Shown here: piece after piece, positions 46,248-58,706 of the stretch
How the letters are laid out: each line of letters begins with the position of its first letter
How positions within the stretch are numbered: position 1 is the first letter of the stretch
DNA from: Triglochin maritima
Taxonomy: Eukaryota; Streptophyta; Magnoliopsida; Alismatales; Juncaginaceae
NCBI GenBank assembly: GCA_963682175.1
Contig: OY821770.1
Span: 14,414,501-14,478,500, forward strand
DNA: 64,000 nt
Direction: 5' to 3'
Program-made: the position numbers and the translations under genes
The notes under the pieces: model-generated
What the model was told of the DNA's origin: nothing
Seen by the model: the letters and a program-made list of their open reading frames with translations, nothing else
Database searches by the model: none

Positions 46248-47961
46248 ACAAAATTGCTATTTCTAACAAATTTGGAGACATTACATACATCAATATTTCA
46301 TTAAGTGGTTTAACTACATTAAAAACACAATGTTCATTCATTAATTTTGAATTGGTTTTACACAAATTGACAACATCTATAATTATTCTAGATAACATAC
46401 CACTACAACTAAAATTTTAGAAAAAAAATTCCATGACAAATGCAACTCTAAAACATACATATTTATGTAATTCATAGTCTATTGTAAACAATAATTATCT
46501 GTAACATGAGTCACAATCACTAACCCCTAAATAACCCATTGTAAACCATAATCCAACAATTGTAAACACTATTCAACCTTCCTTTGCCAAGCAAAATTAC
46601 CTGATATAGTAACAGTAAACCCATTCTAAACCCTAATCAACCTATTGTACACCCTAATCTACCAATTATAACTACTAGTCAGCCCTCATTTGCCAAAACC
46701 TGGTCGCAAGATACACACACTGTAAACCCTATTCAACCCATCATTGTAAACCCTATTCAACCCAATCATTACGTCGCAAGCCCAAAAATCATGAAAATTT
46801 GAAAAAATATGTAGTTACCTCAGTCGATGACCTACCAACCCACTACGGGTATGCATTGTGGTCGAGAGGTAGTCCACGACGACAACGATAGGGTATGAGA
46901 CAGCGAGACTAGGATATTGGGCGGGTGGTCCACGACGAATGACGGTTAGAGGGCACGAGAGAGCTTGGATTTGGGGGTTTGGGGGAAATTAAAATGAGGA
47001 TTTTAGGGATTTGGGTGACTATTCAACGACATTGATGGGGTGGGTTTGTATTAGATTGGGTTTGAAGGTTTTATGTCAGAGTCGATATGGATTAAGGTGG
47101 CAAAAGACGAATTTTGTTGATTTGGATAACGGTAATAGTAACGGTGTTAGGAGGAGGGGAACCAGAGTTAATGGTATGTGCACCACAACAAATAGTTCAT
47201 TTGGTGAGCGCTCTGGGGTGTAAAGAAAGACTAAATATCCAACTTTTGGAAGTACACCTAAGCAAAACTCCCAAAATGATATTTATATCCTTAAAAAAAC
47301 AGATATGACTATCCGTTTGCATCACTAATACATATGTTAGAATTCTAAACTAGTTTTTAGATTTCTTAATCATAATTGTTGTGCTGCATTTCAAATCTAC
47401 TCTAATACCTAAAATTTAAAGTACAGATGCGATGTATATGTTCGGTTTATAGTGCATGCATAAAGTTTGTTTATTCGTTTTTGTAACTGTATTTGTTTAT
47501 AAAATATTCATTTCGTATCTGTATCTATTTTTCGAAAATACAGATATCCATTTTTCATATCTATAGCCATCCAAAAAGGTGTTCCAGACGGATCCTTTAG
47601 TCAATGTTGGTTGATGTCTGATGGCCTGTGAAAATACTTACATAGCATCCATAAGAGAGTACACGAGTTTATCAGAGTCCCAGACTCCCAGTTGTACTTT
47701 TTAGTCAAATTGAAATATCAATACATTTCAAAATTGAACAAACAATTTCATGCCAAACAAAGAACAAACTTTCAGATTTCGACTTTCAATTATGCATGTT
47801 ATATGTGACAAATGAATAAATTAAAAATTATAAGAAAGAAATATTTGCTAAATATGCAGTCTTCTTCGAGGCTTCAATAGATGTTTGCGAACTCACCAAT
47901 TACAATCACCTTGAGAAATTTAAATATAGTGCACACTGTTTTCATCAACTGAAACTAGACA
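46248..47961. other. Spacer between MuDR relic and FUC1, with a degenerate CCCTAA-like repeat
   Basis: At about 46480-46770 a degenerate 20-25-bp repeat built on TGTAAACCCTATTCAACC recurs about ten times. It resembles telomere repeat loosely but is not a telomere array and may be subterminal MULE sequence. No gene is seen in the rest. The FUC1 3' untranslated region should lie near 47700-47961. Confidence 0.45.
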
Positions 47962-50900
47962 CTATATCACAGCTTTACTCTTGTGACTCTTTCTACTGCC
48001 GAACTTCATTTCAGCATCTAAATCATGCCGTAATCCAGAATACTCATCTAAATGAATAGCAAAGTACGAGATCAATGGATCTGCCCGAGATTCCCCCATT
48101 ATTAACTTCAAATACCTTGTTTCAATAGTGGGAAACTGCAGCAGCCTTTTGTAGCCAATAGTTGTGCCATTAAATACAGTTTGCCATTCACCCCGTAGGA
48201 GGACGTCAACATGGAACTTGCTGATCCGCTGTCCCATCTGAATCGGCTCTCGTATCTGCAATACGTTGAATGATATTGGTTGTTGTAGATCGAGATGAAG
48301 CTCCCAAGAAAGTTGGTTTTCATCAGGAGCCCAGTATTGGTGAATTTCTTCTTGAAGAATATGAGAAGGTTGAAATGAAGGATGACCGACTCCTCCACGT
48401 ACACTGCTTGCCGAAACAATCGCATCTTCGCCTAAGTTAACGGAAAAAATAGACTTTCGCAGTTTGGCAAATTCACGTAGGACTTGAAGGTCTTCTTCAG
48501 ATATTAAGCCCGACGAGTTTGGGGGTACATTCAGTAACAAAGGGCAATTCCGCCCAACGGATTTGTAGTATAAATCAAGAAGTTCAATTGCGGGTTTTGG
48601 ACGTTCATCTTTATGCCAAAACCAACCGTTTCTTATGGAAACATCACATTCTGGAGGAATCCATTCACGCCCTTTTGGATCTCCACCACTAGAATATCTG
48701 TTGCATGTAGAGAAAAAAGTCTTTGCCAACTGTTAAAATTTTCATAGAGAAGACTTCAAATGATAATATCGAAAATCCTAAGTATAACCTCCTTTTTCCT
48801 GCATGTAAGCATGAAGCTAGATCTTTATACCCATCATAGCACCTTCAAAACGTAAATGATGATTCCTAAATTCTAATGGCTTATTCTATACCTTATTATT
48901 TATTAAAAAATCATATTAGATTTACATTGAGAATCTAAGCAATGCCATCATAGCTTTTACTCTTTTAGACCCTGAAAAATTATTCACATGTTACACATCT
49001 CATTTAATCAGAGCCTACTGAAGTAATTATTTATTCAAATAATGCAGCACTTACTCATAAGTCGTGTTACCCATCATTGTTAAGCTTTGGTTAAATTGCG
49101 ACCAGCAAGTAGAGTTTGCAATCCCAGTCTCAATACCAACCCACCGGACGTCAGGCCCGACATCAGAAAAAATAACTGCACCTGGTTGAAGCTGATGAAT
49201 AAACTCAAACCAGCATTTAAAGAAATATTCGGTCTTTGTTTGGCTCCTTCCTGGAGCACCATCCAAAAACACTTCCTTAATATCACCATAACTGCTCGAA
49301 AAATGAAATAAAGTTATCAACAAGTAAAACATCAGCAGGCTTTTTATCAAAAAGTAGCAAATCACATGCTTCTTCAGTCATCACGGAAGACTAGCTTGAA
49401 AATACATAAGCTGTTATAAATTGTACCAAGCAAGGACAATTATTCGGTGTGCCAAGGGTGCAAAAAGAGTTGAACTATTAGAACTATAATTTTGAGGCAG
49501 CACAGCTCAGTTTCCATAAAGCATACCACAGTCGTGCGACAAAACCAACAGTAAAATGGATGCCACTAAGTCAACTCTGGGGCACTATTTCAAAGATGCA
49601 CAAACATACAAGATGTTGTCTCAGTTTAGGTTCAAAATTCCAGTTAAACGCTTCAGTTTATTAAATATAAATATATGTTATCAATCTACGGTTATTAAAA
49701 TATACTGAGCAATATCTTTGGATTTCTTTGTACAAAGCATAATAGGACTTATTTTCTAAATTCCGTTGTACTTTTAACTGCAATGGTTAGTCAAACTACC
49801 ATGTTTTACTGGTCACTGGGAGCACAGATTTCCATTCGCACAGGTACCTTTATGTACGTCATTTGGAAAATCCATAAGATAATACTGTAGAAAGACAAAA
49901 TCCTTGGCCCTAGCAGATAAAAGTGTTAAAATTGCAGAAAGATATATTAGGCTTTTTTTAAAATCAAACTAAGGGTACTCCAATTTGCTAGAAGAATATT
50001 TCCCTTTTATGCTCAGTCTTCATCTTCGCAAATCTGCAGGAGTAAGAACTTATCGGTAAGATGGGAATAGAAACCTAACTCCCAGTCTTTCTGATGGACT
50101 GGTAAATCCATGGCAATTCCACTTGCACCAATTGACAACCTCAACTAATCTTCTACGTCAAAAAGTGTCTCCACGGACGGGCTTAATCTTGCTTTGGCAC
50201 AACCCTCTGGAAATTCATTGTAGTTTAAAGTTAAAGGGAACAAATAAAAGCGGATTCTGGAATTTGGCTTAGTTAGTAGTAAAGATCCCTGGATTTTTGA
50301 CTCCGTTGTATCACACCATGAATTTTTCCGAATAGGCGAACACCAATAACTAGATAGGTAAATAAAATTTTGTCCAATTAGGTTAGCAATTTTTTCCCCA
50401 AAAAAGCACATATTTACAATTTATAGGTTAAACCCCCAATTAAATTCCATACTGGACTTTAAATCATATCCTATATCAAACCAAAGAAAATCGAAATCCC
50501 TCAATTCCCAAATTAAACACCCTCAAATCAAGCTAGACCAAACCAAATCCAGATCCCTAAATTCCTAAATTAAACACTCTCAAATCAAGCCAAACCAACC
50601 CAAGGCTCCAAGTTCCTAAATCAAACACATTAAATCACTAATTGTCTCAAATAAAACCAAACCAAATAAAACCAAACCCAAATCTTACACTCCTACTCCC
50701 AAATCAAACATTTCCCCTGAACTATTTGAACATAGAAATGACGCTCTCTATCCATTAGTATTCTTGTTTATCTGGCATTACTAGTTCCAACTACTATAGT
50801 TGACAAAATTTCGGTTATAAATATATTTAAAAATCCACTTCATAATTGAATGGAAGATGAATAATGAACTCTTTGATCACATGTATTGAAAAAGATTTAT

Positions 50901-52083
50901 TTGATAACATTGATGATGATGATATTTTAAGACAATTTTAGAATGTGGATCCGAGAAGGATAGTTGCATTTGTTTTTACAACTTTAATGAAATTTTCTTT
51001 TTGATCATACTCACAAATTTTGACCTACTGATCTGAATTCCCGAATTCCCGGCACTACAAAAGAAAAACCCATGTCACATGGTCACACCTTAGACGGGAA
51101 GTTATATAAAACCTCCCCATTAACCAAATATTCATTAGAAGTAACTCAATCTTTGAAAGCTATCTACCAACAACAAGACATGTATCACTAATGGCATATG
51201 TAGGGAGTTCCTCAATTCATGAACATAATCTGCAATGTGTCTTGAAAAATAAGGCCTAACGGGCATCCAGTTGCATTGACTCTCTTCACAAGGGTCCTCC
51301 GCTGGCAAATCCAATTGAAGACCGCATAATCCAGAGTGAGCATTGCAAATGCAAATTCATTGACTGCATAACTCGATCACACATTCTCATGCGAATAAAG
51401 TGGTTTTGCGATCACTCACACAAGTTTATCTCACAGTAGTCTAAACAAACAATCAATTAATCAATCAAACAGTGGCTTCCAAAACATTTCGAACACGACC
51501 AAAAACAAAGCAATTCTCAAAACAAAACAAAACAAAACAAAACAAAACAAAAGCATCTAACCGACCGAGTAAGCAACTCCGCCATCTGCCCCAAGTAATA
51601 CTCATTATACTTCTCCGACTCCCCGTACGCCTTCTCATGCCGGTCCCACGGCGAAAGATAAACCCCGAACTCAACCCCAACCTTCCTGGCCGCCTCCGCC
51701 AGGTCATTCACAACATCCCCCCTCCCTCCCCTCCACGGCGAGGATTCCACTGAGTAGTTGGTATAGTCCGAGGGCCAGAGGCAGAACCCGTCGTGGTGCT
51801 TGGCGGTCAACAGCACCCGGCCGAACCCTGTCTCGGAGGCGGCGACGGCCCACTGGGTGGCGTTGAGGGAGGAGGGGTTGAAGACGGAGGGGGGAACGGT
51901 GCCGGTTCCCCATTCGGAGGAAGTGAAGGTGTTGAGGCCGAAGTGGAGGAAGAGGGCGAGGTCGGTGCGGTGGAAGAGCAGCTGCCGGGTGGAAGGGAGA
52001 GGAGGGAGGGGGAGGGGAGGTGGGATTGGGGTTGGGTGGGTCGAGGAGAGGTGGATGAAGAGGAAGAAGAGGAAGGGAAGCAT
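47962..52083 (-). CDS. FUC1: Alpha-L-fucosidase (GH29), FUC1 type, three coding exons
   Basis: Exons are 51566-52083, 49055-49291 and 47962-48697. The frame closes exactly to 496 residues, close to the roughly 500 of Arabidopsis FUC1. The first ~15 residues (MLPFLFFLFIHLSST) are a likely signal peptide, placing the enzyme in the secretory path or apoplast. GH29 features are HFGLNTFTSSEWGTG, LTAKHHDGFCLWPS, GVYLSPWDRHE, and EVFLDGAPG with the Asp at the family's nucleophile position, then VIFSDVGPDVRWVG. The C-terminal part (ISFNVLQIREPIQMGQR) is the beta-sandwich seen in plant members. It hydrolyses alpha-L-fucose from glycans. FUC1 of Arabidopsis acts on fucosylated N-glycans or arabinogalactan-type substrates. 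Introns are 2274 and 357 bp. The first donor is GTCGGT, unusual but the only one that keeps the frame. The second is consensus GTAAGT. Confidence 0.92.
51518..51552. repeat. (AAAAC)n microsatellite in FUC1 intron 1
   Basis: Seven uninterrupted AAAAC units. On the transcribed strand the run begins about a dozen bases after the first 5' splice site, as a T-rich tract (TTTTG repeats). U-rich sequence just after a weak donor can aid its recognition in plants, so length changes might affect splicing. That is an inference. Confidence 0.9.
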
Positions 52084-52550
52084 TGTTGGGTGGATGGGGA
52101 ATGATCAGCTGTCGGGGTTAGATTCCCGTGGAGTACACTGGAATGGTGGGTTCGGGTTTTCGTATATTTCCAATTAATTTGAGATATTAATATTAGTTGT
52201 ATTTCTTATTGCAAAATTATATAACGATGCTCAAAACTGACGCAGATTTGACGCTCCTGACGTGGTGTCCACGTGGCTACCAAGTCAGCATGCACGTTAG
52301 TGCAACAGATTCACCAAATGACCTGCTATCGGTCGTAGCAGCGTCGAAACCGGATGTTCGTTTTCTTCATCTTCTTCCTTGCATTTCATACTAGCACATT
52401 GATGGTGATCGGTGCTTGAGTGTCTGCATTCAGAGATTTACTCTAAATACGAAATTTCTTCATTCTTCCTGATGAGTTTTACGTCTTCTTCTTCCATTGC
52501 ATTCAAAGTTTCCACCAATTTTCCAACCACCAACACGTCAAAGTTGAGCA
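52084..52550. other. Intergenic region between FUC1 and the FRS pseudogene, divergent
   Basis: FUC1 reads leftward and the FRS relic rightward, so this 467-bp stretch must contain the FUC1 promoter. No clear TATA box was found on the minus strand close to the start. AT-rich sequence near 52170-52210 is the best region. Confidence 0.4.
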
Positions 52551-53751
52551 ATGATGGAACAAGACGAGCAATTAATGATCTCTTCCATCGATTGTTCTCC
52601 TTTTATACCTCCCGCCACTCCACAAATAAGAATGAAATTTCCAGACTACTCAATAGCAAATGAATACTTCCAGAAGTTTGGTTTATCTTGTGATTTCAAT
52701 ACTAAGTGTCTCAACTCCCATAAAGTCGAAGGTGTAATAACTCGTGCCACCTAAACCTGTCGTCGAGCCGGTAAACCCGAAAATAAGGTGTGGAGATGTA
52801 AAATATGAATGATATTTTTTCTTTAACGTGCATTCATAATTGTTTTATTGAAATACCTCGTTGATTGCAACATGTTGTTCAATGTTCTGGAAAATGTCAC
52901 CTCATCAGTCGTTGTTCATGCCCAACAAGAATCAGTTTGAGTTCGAAAGGAGGTTCGGTGTTTTCCATTTCATTCGTAATGCTTGACCACAATCACGACA
53001 TGTTAACAGACCAAGAGTTCAAGTTTGTTACCTCTATTCGTCACATTACCGAGGCGGAGAAGATGTGCATTTTAACCAACGATCGAGCTAGCATAGGAGC
53101 ATCGAAGACGATGTCCTACCTTGCAGTCCAGGCCGGTGGTTACCAGAATTTACCGTTCATCGAAAGAGACGTTAGGTGGATACATTATTGTTTATATCTC
53201 ATAACAGACAATTTTGAAACTTAAAGAGACAATTTTTACTGTGGTTTTAACCTAAGGAATTATCATTTATAGGAATTTGGTTACGAAGGCGTGTGATCTG
53301 TTTATCGGAGAGGAAGATGTCGAGGCAAACTATTTCCGTCATATGCAGATGCAAAATAGTAACTTCTTTTATCTATTTGACGTCGACAACGAAGCTCGAA
53401 TCGTTAATGTCTTTTGGGCGGATTCAACTTCTCGATTATCTTTCAATTACTTCAGCGATGTTATTTGTTTTGATACTACATACCTAACTAACAAATACGA
53501 GATGCCTTTTCCCTCTTTGTTAGTATTAATCATCACAGACAGTCCATCCTTCTGGGATGTGCTTTGTTGAGCTTCGAAACGACCCGTAACTACATTTGGT
53601 TGTTTAAGACGTGGTTGTCTTGCATGAATGGTTGGTATTTTGGTTTTGTATTCCCTAAAATCCATTTTCTCTTGGTTTTATTTTGTTTATCACATCCCTG
53701 TTGACCTTGTAGGTAAACAACCTTACGCAATTGTAACCGACCAATGCAGTG

Positions 53752-55700
53752 TGTAATAACCTTATTCTAAACACCTTAATTAAACTAAACTAAACCTAAT
53801 TAACCTTAATTAAGCATGTTACTATAGATGTAAGGAGATAAGATTGGGGAGATGAGGTGGCTTGTTATGGTTGGAAGCTTCGGAGGTGGAGTTAAAGATA
53901 AAACTTGATTTCTCCTATAAGTAGAGGTGTAAGGTTAAATAAAACGTTTTCTTCTTCCTTATCAAATTCCAGAGAGTGTGAGACACAATCATTGGACTGA
54001 AGGTCAGAGAGAAGGAGAAGAAGAGGAGGAGAAGGAGAAGAAGAAGAAGTTGGGTTGAGATTGCCAAAGCTTGGGAGGCATCCACGAGCTCCAAAAAGGT
54101 ATGCCAAATCTTCAATATAACTCACTTAAGCCTTGTGAGTGTTGGGGATCGACGTTGGTGTCGAATTCCCTGTCGGATTGCAACCTATTCAGAGGTTGAA
54201 GACGACGATCGGTCGACCGGTGCCTATGGGCAGTCGACCGATCCTATTATTATATTGATTTGCACCCGCGAACGGTCAAACGATGTCTGAGGACGGTCGA
54301 CCGCTATGCCAGATTTGTGCGGGAAAAAGGGTTTAATGCTGTTATCGGTCGAACGGGTCCACTTAGCCGGTCGACCGAAACAATGAGAATAGGTCGGTTG
54401 GGGATTTTGACTTATTAAACAGTCGAACATCCTTAACCTGGTTCGACCGATCTATTCGATGCTAAGTCGGTTGGGAGCTTTGACCATCAAAACGGTCGAC
54501 CTCTCTTTAACTTTCGGTCGACCGACGGAGCATTTTAATTAAGCAGTAGAGTGCTTGTGATGTTTCGATCGAACTGTATCTCAGTTTCGGTCAACCGAAT
54601 ATTACTTAGGCAAAATGCTGAATTCCCTGTTATCGGTTGAACGACCCCTTGGTTCGACCGGTCGGATATATAAATATTATAAATATTGTATAGCGTAGAC
54701 CATCCAAACGGTCGACCGCTAGATGACTTTTGTTCGACCGATGGGTCGGTAATTCGGTTGGCGTGGTTCGACCGATACACTTGTTTGTACAGTACCGAGT
54801 ACTGTGTGGAAGACTGGTCGACCGGTGTGCTTGTAGCGGTCGACCGATCTGCCGCAGGTTGGTGGATTTATCCACATGCGAGCCGTCGAGTATAGGTCGA
54901 CTACCAGCTCCGAGGCGACGGTCGATTACCGGCCTTGAGAGCGACAGATTTCACCTTCGACGAGGGCGTATTATTGTTGGCCTCTCATATCGAGCGGGGT
55001 GTGAGAGATGAGTGCCGTAAACCTTGGGCTGTTTGCTGGGGTTTGTCGGTAGGCCGAGGATGTTCCGGCAGGGTGCGCGTCTGGCGGCTCTTGGGGGAGC
55101 AGCGGCTGTCGTCTGACCCGAGTTGTGTATTCGGCGGGCTGACTCGCTCCTGGGGTGGCGGCGTAGTGCCAGGGTTCCTTTCTGCACTCTTGGGGAGTAG
55201 TGGTGCCGACTGACCCTTGTGAGGCAGCAGTGGACTGACTTGACCTAGTGGTGGCAGGAGTGGTTCAGTACCGCGGAGGCGGAGATGGGTATTATTGTGG
55301 ACCCGAGGAGGATGATCATGTGCATTGCATTGCATTGTCTTTAATTCCATTTTGTATTTTAGGAGGTTTGGTATACGGGGTTCCTTCAGGGAACTCAGGC
55401 ATGTTTCAATTGTTTTCATTTCAGGTAGCGAGTTGCATTAGAGTCGAGGTGGTAACTGAGGAGAGTGCCCCCGGGATATGATCATGTCTTCCTTGTATAT
55501 CTTTTTGTTGAGGTAGTGATTACCTGTTGTATACATTTTGTTGTAATCACAGTTGACTCTTATGTATATTTTGACTTCCACGTGGATCTATATCTTATAT
55601 ATATTATATATCTTGGTTTGTTTTCCCGTGACGTGCCCGGTGTTGACCGTTGACGGTCTTTTATATTGTTCAAAATTTCCGATGTTTTCGGGACGTTACA
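53752..55700 (+). repeat. Solo LTR, 1949 bp, TGTAA...TTACA ends, Tekay/Del-like
   Basis: Inserted in the FRS core between TGCAGTG and CAGAGCG. The flanks CAGTG (53747-53751) and CAGAG (55701-55705) are a 5-bp duplication with one mismatch, and removing the insert restores the FRS reading. Terminal TGTAATAACC and GGACGTTACA fit Tekay/Del chromovirus LTRs, though the assignment rests on the ends alone. A TATA-like CTATAAGTAGAGG lies near 53917, followed by an AG-rich leader near 54008-54050. No internal region or second LTR remains. Confidence 0.82.
54205..54850. repeat. GGTCGACCG dyad array in the 53752-55700 LTR
   Basis: About fourteen copies of GGTCGACCG, GTTCGACCG or AGTCGACCG over about 650 bp. 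Examples begin at 54211, 54294, 54370, 54515, 54709, 54815 and 54838. If transcription starts after the TATA-like motif near 53917, this array lies downstream of the start. That differs from the copia LTR, where it is upstream. Confidence 0.85.
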
Positions 55701-57172
55701 CAGAGCGATAATCAATGCTGCTCAAACAGTTTTCTCGAACGCCATCGATTGTGTCTTTGGCATATCATGTACAAATTACCAGTCAAACTTAACTCGAAGA
55801 AGGATGCTATCTGTGATGTAAAAATCATGGTTCATGAATCTCTTTCTCCCATTGAGTTCGAGAGTAATTGGCTACAATTGCTTATTAACCACGATCTCCT
55901 TAACGATAAGTGGTTAAATAAGATGTACAAAATGCGAGAAATGTGGGTCCCCATTTATCTGAACAATCATTTCTGGGTAGGTACCACGATCTTCCCTATA
56001 TATGTTAAAGTATTCCCCATCGTTTTACATACATACCCCCTACTTATACCTCTGTTAAGCAAGAATGCAGACGACACAAAGAAGTGAGAGCATGAATGCT
56101 TTTCTTGACGGTTTTCTTCGCTCATCGTATTCTCTCAAACAATCCGTCTGTGGATATGAAGCAGCTCTACAACGAAAATACGAGAAAGAGGCACAATCGG
56201 ACTATGACTGTCGTCATCGCTGACCCCAGTTGGTTTCATCATTTGAGATCGAATTGCAATTTTCGACTCTATACACCGTGAATGTCTTCCAATGGTTCGA
56301 GCGAGAAATCAATGATATGGTCTATTCGCGTTGTGTTCGGTATGACAAGTGATTAGTAGCATATCATGCATCATATTCATGTTATATGTCCTTAATTTTA
56401 CCCTAATATTGTGCTACTTGAGTGTTTATTGTTATATTTCAGGTATTAGGTAATAAAGAAGAAAAGGGAAGAGAAAAATGATTGAAACGTAAGAAGAAAT
56501 AACTCAAATGAGGCAAAATGGACCTCTCGATCATAGACAAGGACCCATCTGAAGAGGGGAGGACCTGGACGTAAGTCCGAAAGGACTAAATAGCAAACCG
56601 AGAAACTCTGCACCATCATAAGGAGTATTTTGACAATTACATTCAGGCCTAGACTCCAATAACCGAGTCAAGTGCACCGCACGTAACTAATTGAAGAACT
56701 AAAGAAGATATGCAAAAAATGGGACCGATCCGAGAAAAAGTGATCGTCAATTGGCGGCCCAAGACCCCCAGTAGCAATCCATTTTTCTCAGAATCTGACC
56801 CAATTTCTTGTGGATATGGGTTATATGTTTATGTGTATTCTGAGAATGTTTCATTAGTCTCACATCAAGGTATTGTCCACAGTTACCTTTTTCTATGACT
56901 ATAAATAGAACTCTTCCTCATCCTTTGTATTTACTACATGCTTGGTGGCACTCTCTCTACTTGGAGTAAGCCTTGGAGCAAAACTCAAGGTAGAGAAGAA
57001 TGTTACTTGTAATGTGAGTCATGTAAATAAAATAATTCTTCATAGTTTGTTTTAATGTTGTCTTTGTTTTAATGCTTGCATGCTTAGCTTGTTTGTTTTC
57101 TTTATCGTAGTATAATTAGAATGTATCATTTTCTTAATGTAGTTTATAGTTTAATGAGTAGTGAGTAGTTCA

Positions 57173-58706
57173 TGTTCGGATCTATGACCCTCTAATCGTT
57201 ACATAAATGCGGAATTAAAAATACTAATCAAACGATTAAGGGAAGAGACAATGCAAACCACAAATTCGTCGACACCGGAGTTTAGAGAGGTTCGGCACCC
57301 ACACCTGGGTCCTAGTTCTCTTCGCAAGCCTCGCTTGATCCCCCGAGCCTCGCTTACGGTTCCACTAACCGATCTACGTTTCGGGCCGAGATCAACGTTG
57401 TTTACAACACCGAGCCTCGCGAACAATCCTCGCATCACTCGTGTCTCCTCTCACAATCCAAGAGGGAGCTTCCTCGAAGCTTTACAACTTGGTGATTCTT
57501 TGAATATGAAGATGGAATCACAATCTAACACTCTATACATGAGCACATAAAGATAGTTGATGAATAGAGTAAGCGGATAAGTAAGTTGTGAAGTTTAAGC
57601 TTGAGTGTTGAAGAATAAGCTTTGAAGGTTTGGGAATTGAGAACATAAAGATAGTTGATGAATAGAGGGTGTTGAAGGTTGGTGAGTTTCTAGAGTGGTG
57701 TTTATATAGGCTTCAAAGCTTTGAGATCCGTTGGAGAGATTGTGGGGGAAATGGACCAATGAGAATGCAAGATGTGACTTAAGCTCGGGCAGAAATCAAG
57801 GCATATTCGGTTGACCGTTATCCAAACGGTAGTCCGAAGAATTGGTCTGAATTAAGAAGTCGGTTGACCGATTATGTATCGGATCACCGTTCACCAACCT
57901 TCAGTAGCTTTTATCAATTTATCCCTAATTAAGTTCGGTTAATCGAATTCCATTTGGTTCACCGTTCCAAGGTTGACAGTAGGATTGGTTAAGCTCTGAT
58001 CTACTCAAGTTCAGTTGACCGTGTACACTTCGGTAGACCGAAGTTAGCGCGGGTTTTGCGCTGACAGTTATAGCTCAAATAGTTGTTGGGCACAACGGTC
58101 AAGTGCCACGTGTCAATAGCCATTGTGAACCTAAAGCCAAGAAGGACTCGGTTGACCGATAGGTATTCGGTCGTCCGAAGTGGGTCAAGTCAATTGGGCT
58201 CTAGGGACTAGATTCGAATGCGACCGTTGGAGCAAAGTCCAAAACCAGTACAGGGCTATTCGGTCGACCGAAGGTGGTTCGGTCTTCCGTTGAGGCAATT
58301 CCAGAGAACACCTAAGTTTTACTAGTGGGAATTATTCGTGTATCCGAAAGGTGTTCGGTAGACCGAACTAGACAGGATTCGGTTGACCGAAGGTAGTTCA
58401 GTTTACCGAAAAGAGACGGGACAGAATCCTAGTGCTCAAGTTTACATTAAACCTTATGGACTCAATAAATACAAAATTACATGTCTTGGTCCAAAGCTTT
58501 GATTACAAGTCTTGAGTCTTGATGTCTTTGTCTCAATGCTCATTTCCTTGATTGTCTTGATCAACCTATTAAGATGTTTACAAGTATACAAGTATGCATA
58601 CAATGCATGTAATCATGTTTGCTCAATTTGATTGACTAGGTTGATTAATTAAGATTGGTTTAATTAATCATCAAAATTAATATAGTTTAAGGCCAAAAAA
58701 CCAACA
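57173..58706 (-). repeat. Solo LTR, family X, minus orientation
   Basis: Read on the minus strand it begins TGTTGGTTTTTTGGCC and ends GATCCGAACA. It is the inverted relative of 43943-45853. Its TATA box (CTATATAAACACC on the minus strand) lies near 57697-57709. The empty site is visible in the neighbouring LTR copy at about 61430. The flanking bases (GTTCA, ATTTC) are an imperfect duplication. Confidence 0.75.
57800..58415. repeat. TTCGGTnnACCGAA dyad array in the family X solo LTR
   Basis: About sixteen motif copies, many in close pairs such as GATTCGGTTGACCGAAGG followed ten bases later by a second copy. The half-sites TCGG and CCGA are best kept and the middle varies. On the minus strand the array lies about 90-700 bp upstream of the TATA box, so it is in U3. 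Confidence 0.85.

Noticed and set aside
46480..46770. Interstitial telomere repeat
   Set aside because: CCCTAA words are scattered in a degenerate 20-25-bp unit and not in a head-to-tail CCCTAAA array.
51793..52177. Gly/Glu-rich plus-strand frames over FUC1 exon 1
   Set aside because: Antisense of the Pro/Ser-rich N-terminal FUC1 codons.
54730..55419. Open frames in the 53752-55700 LTR as genes
   Set aside because: They span the dyad array and LTR sequence, show no conserved domain, and the insert is a solo LTR by its ends and target duplication.
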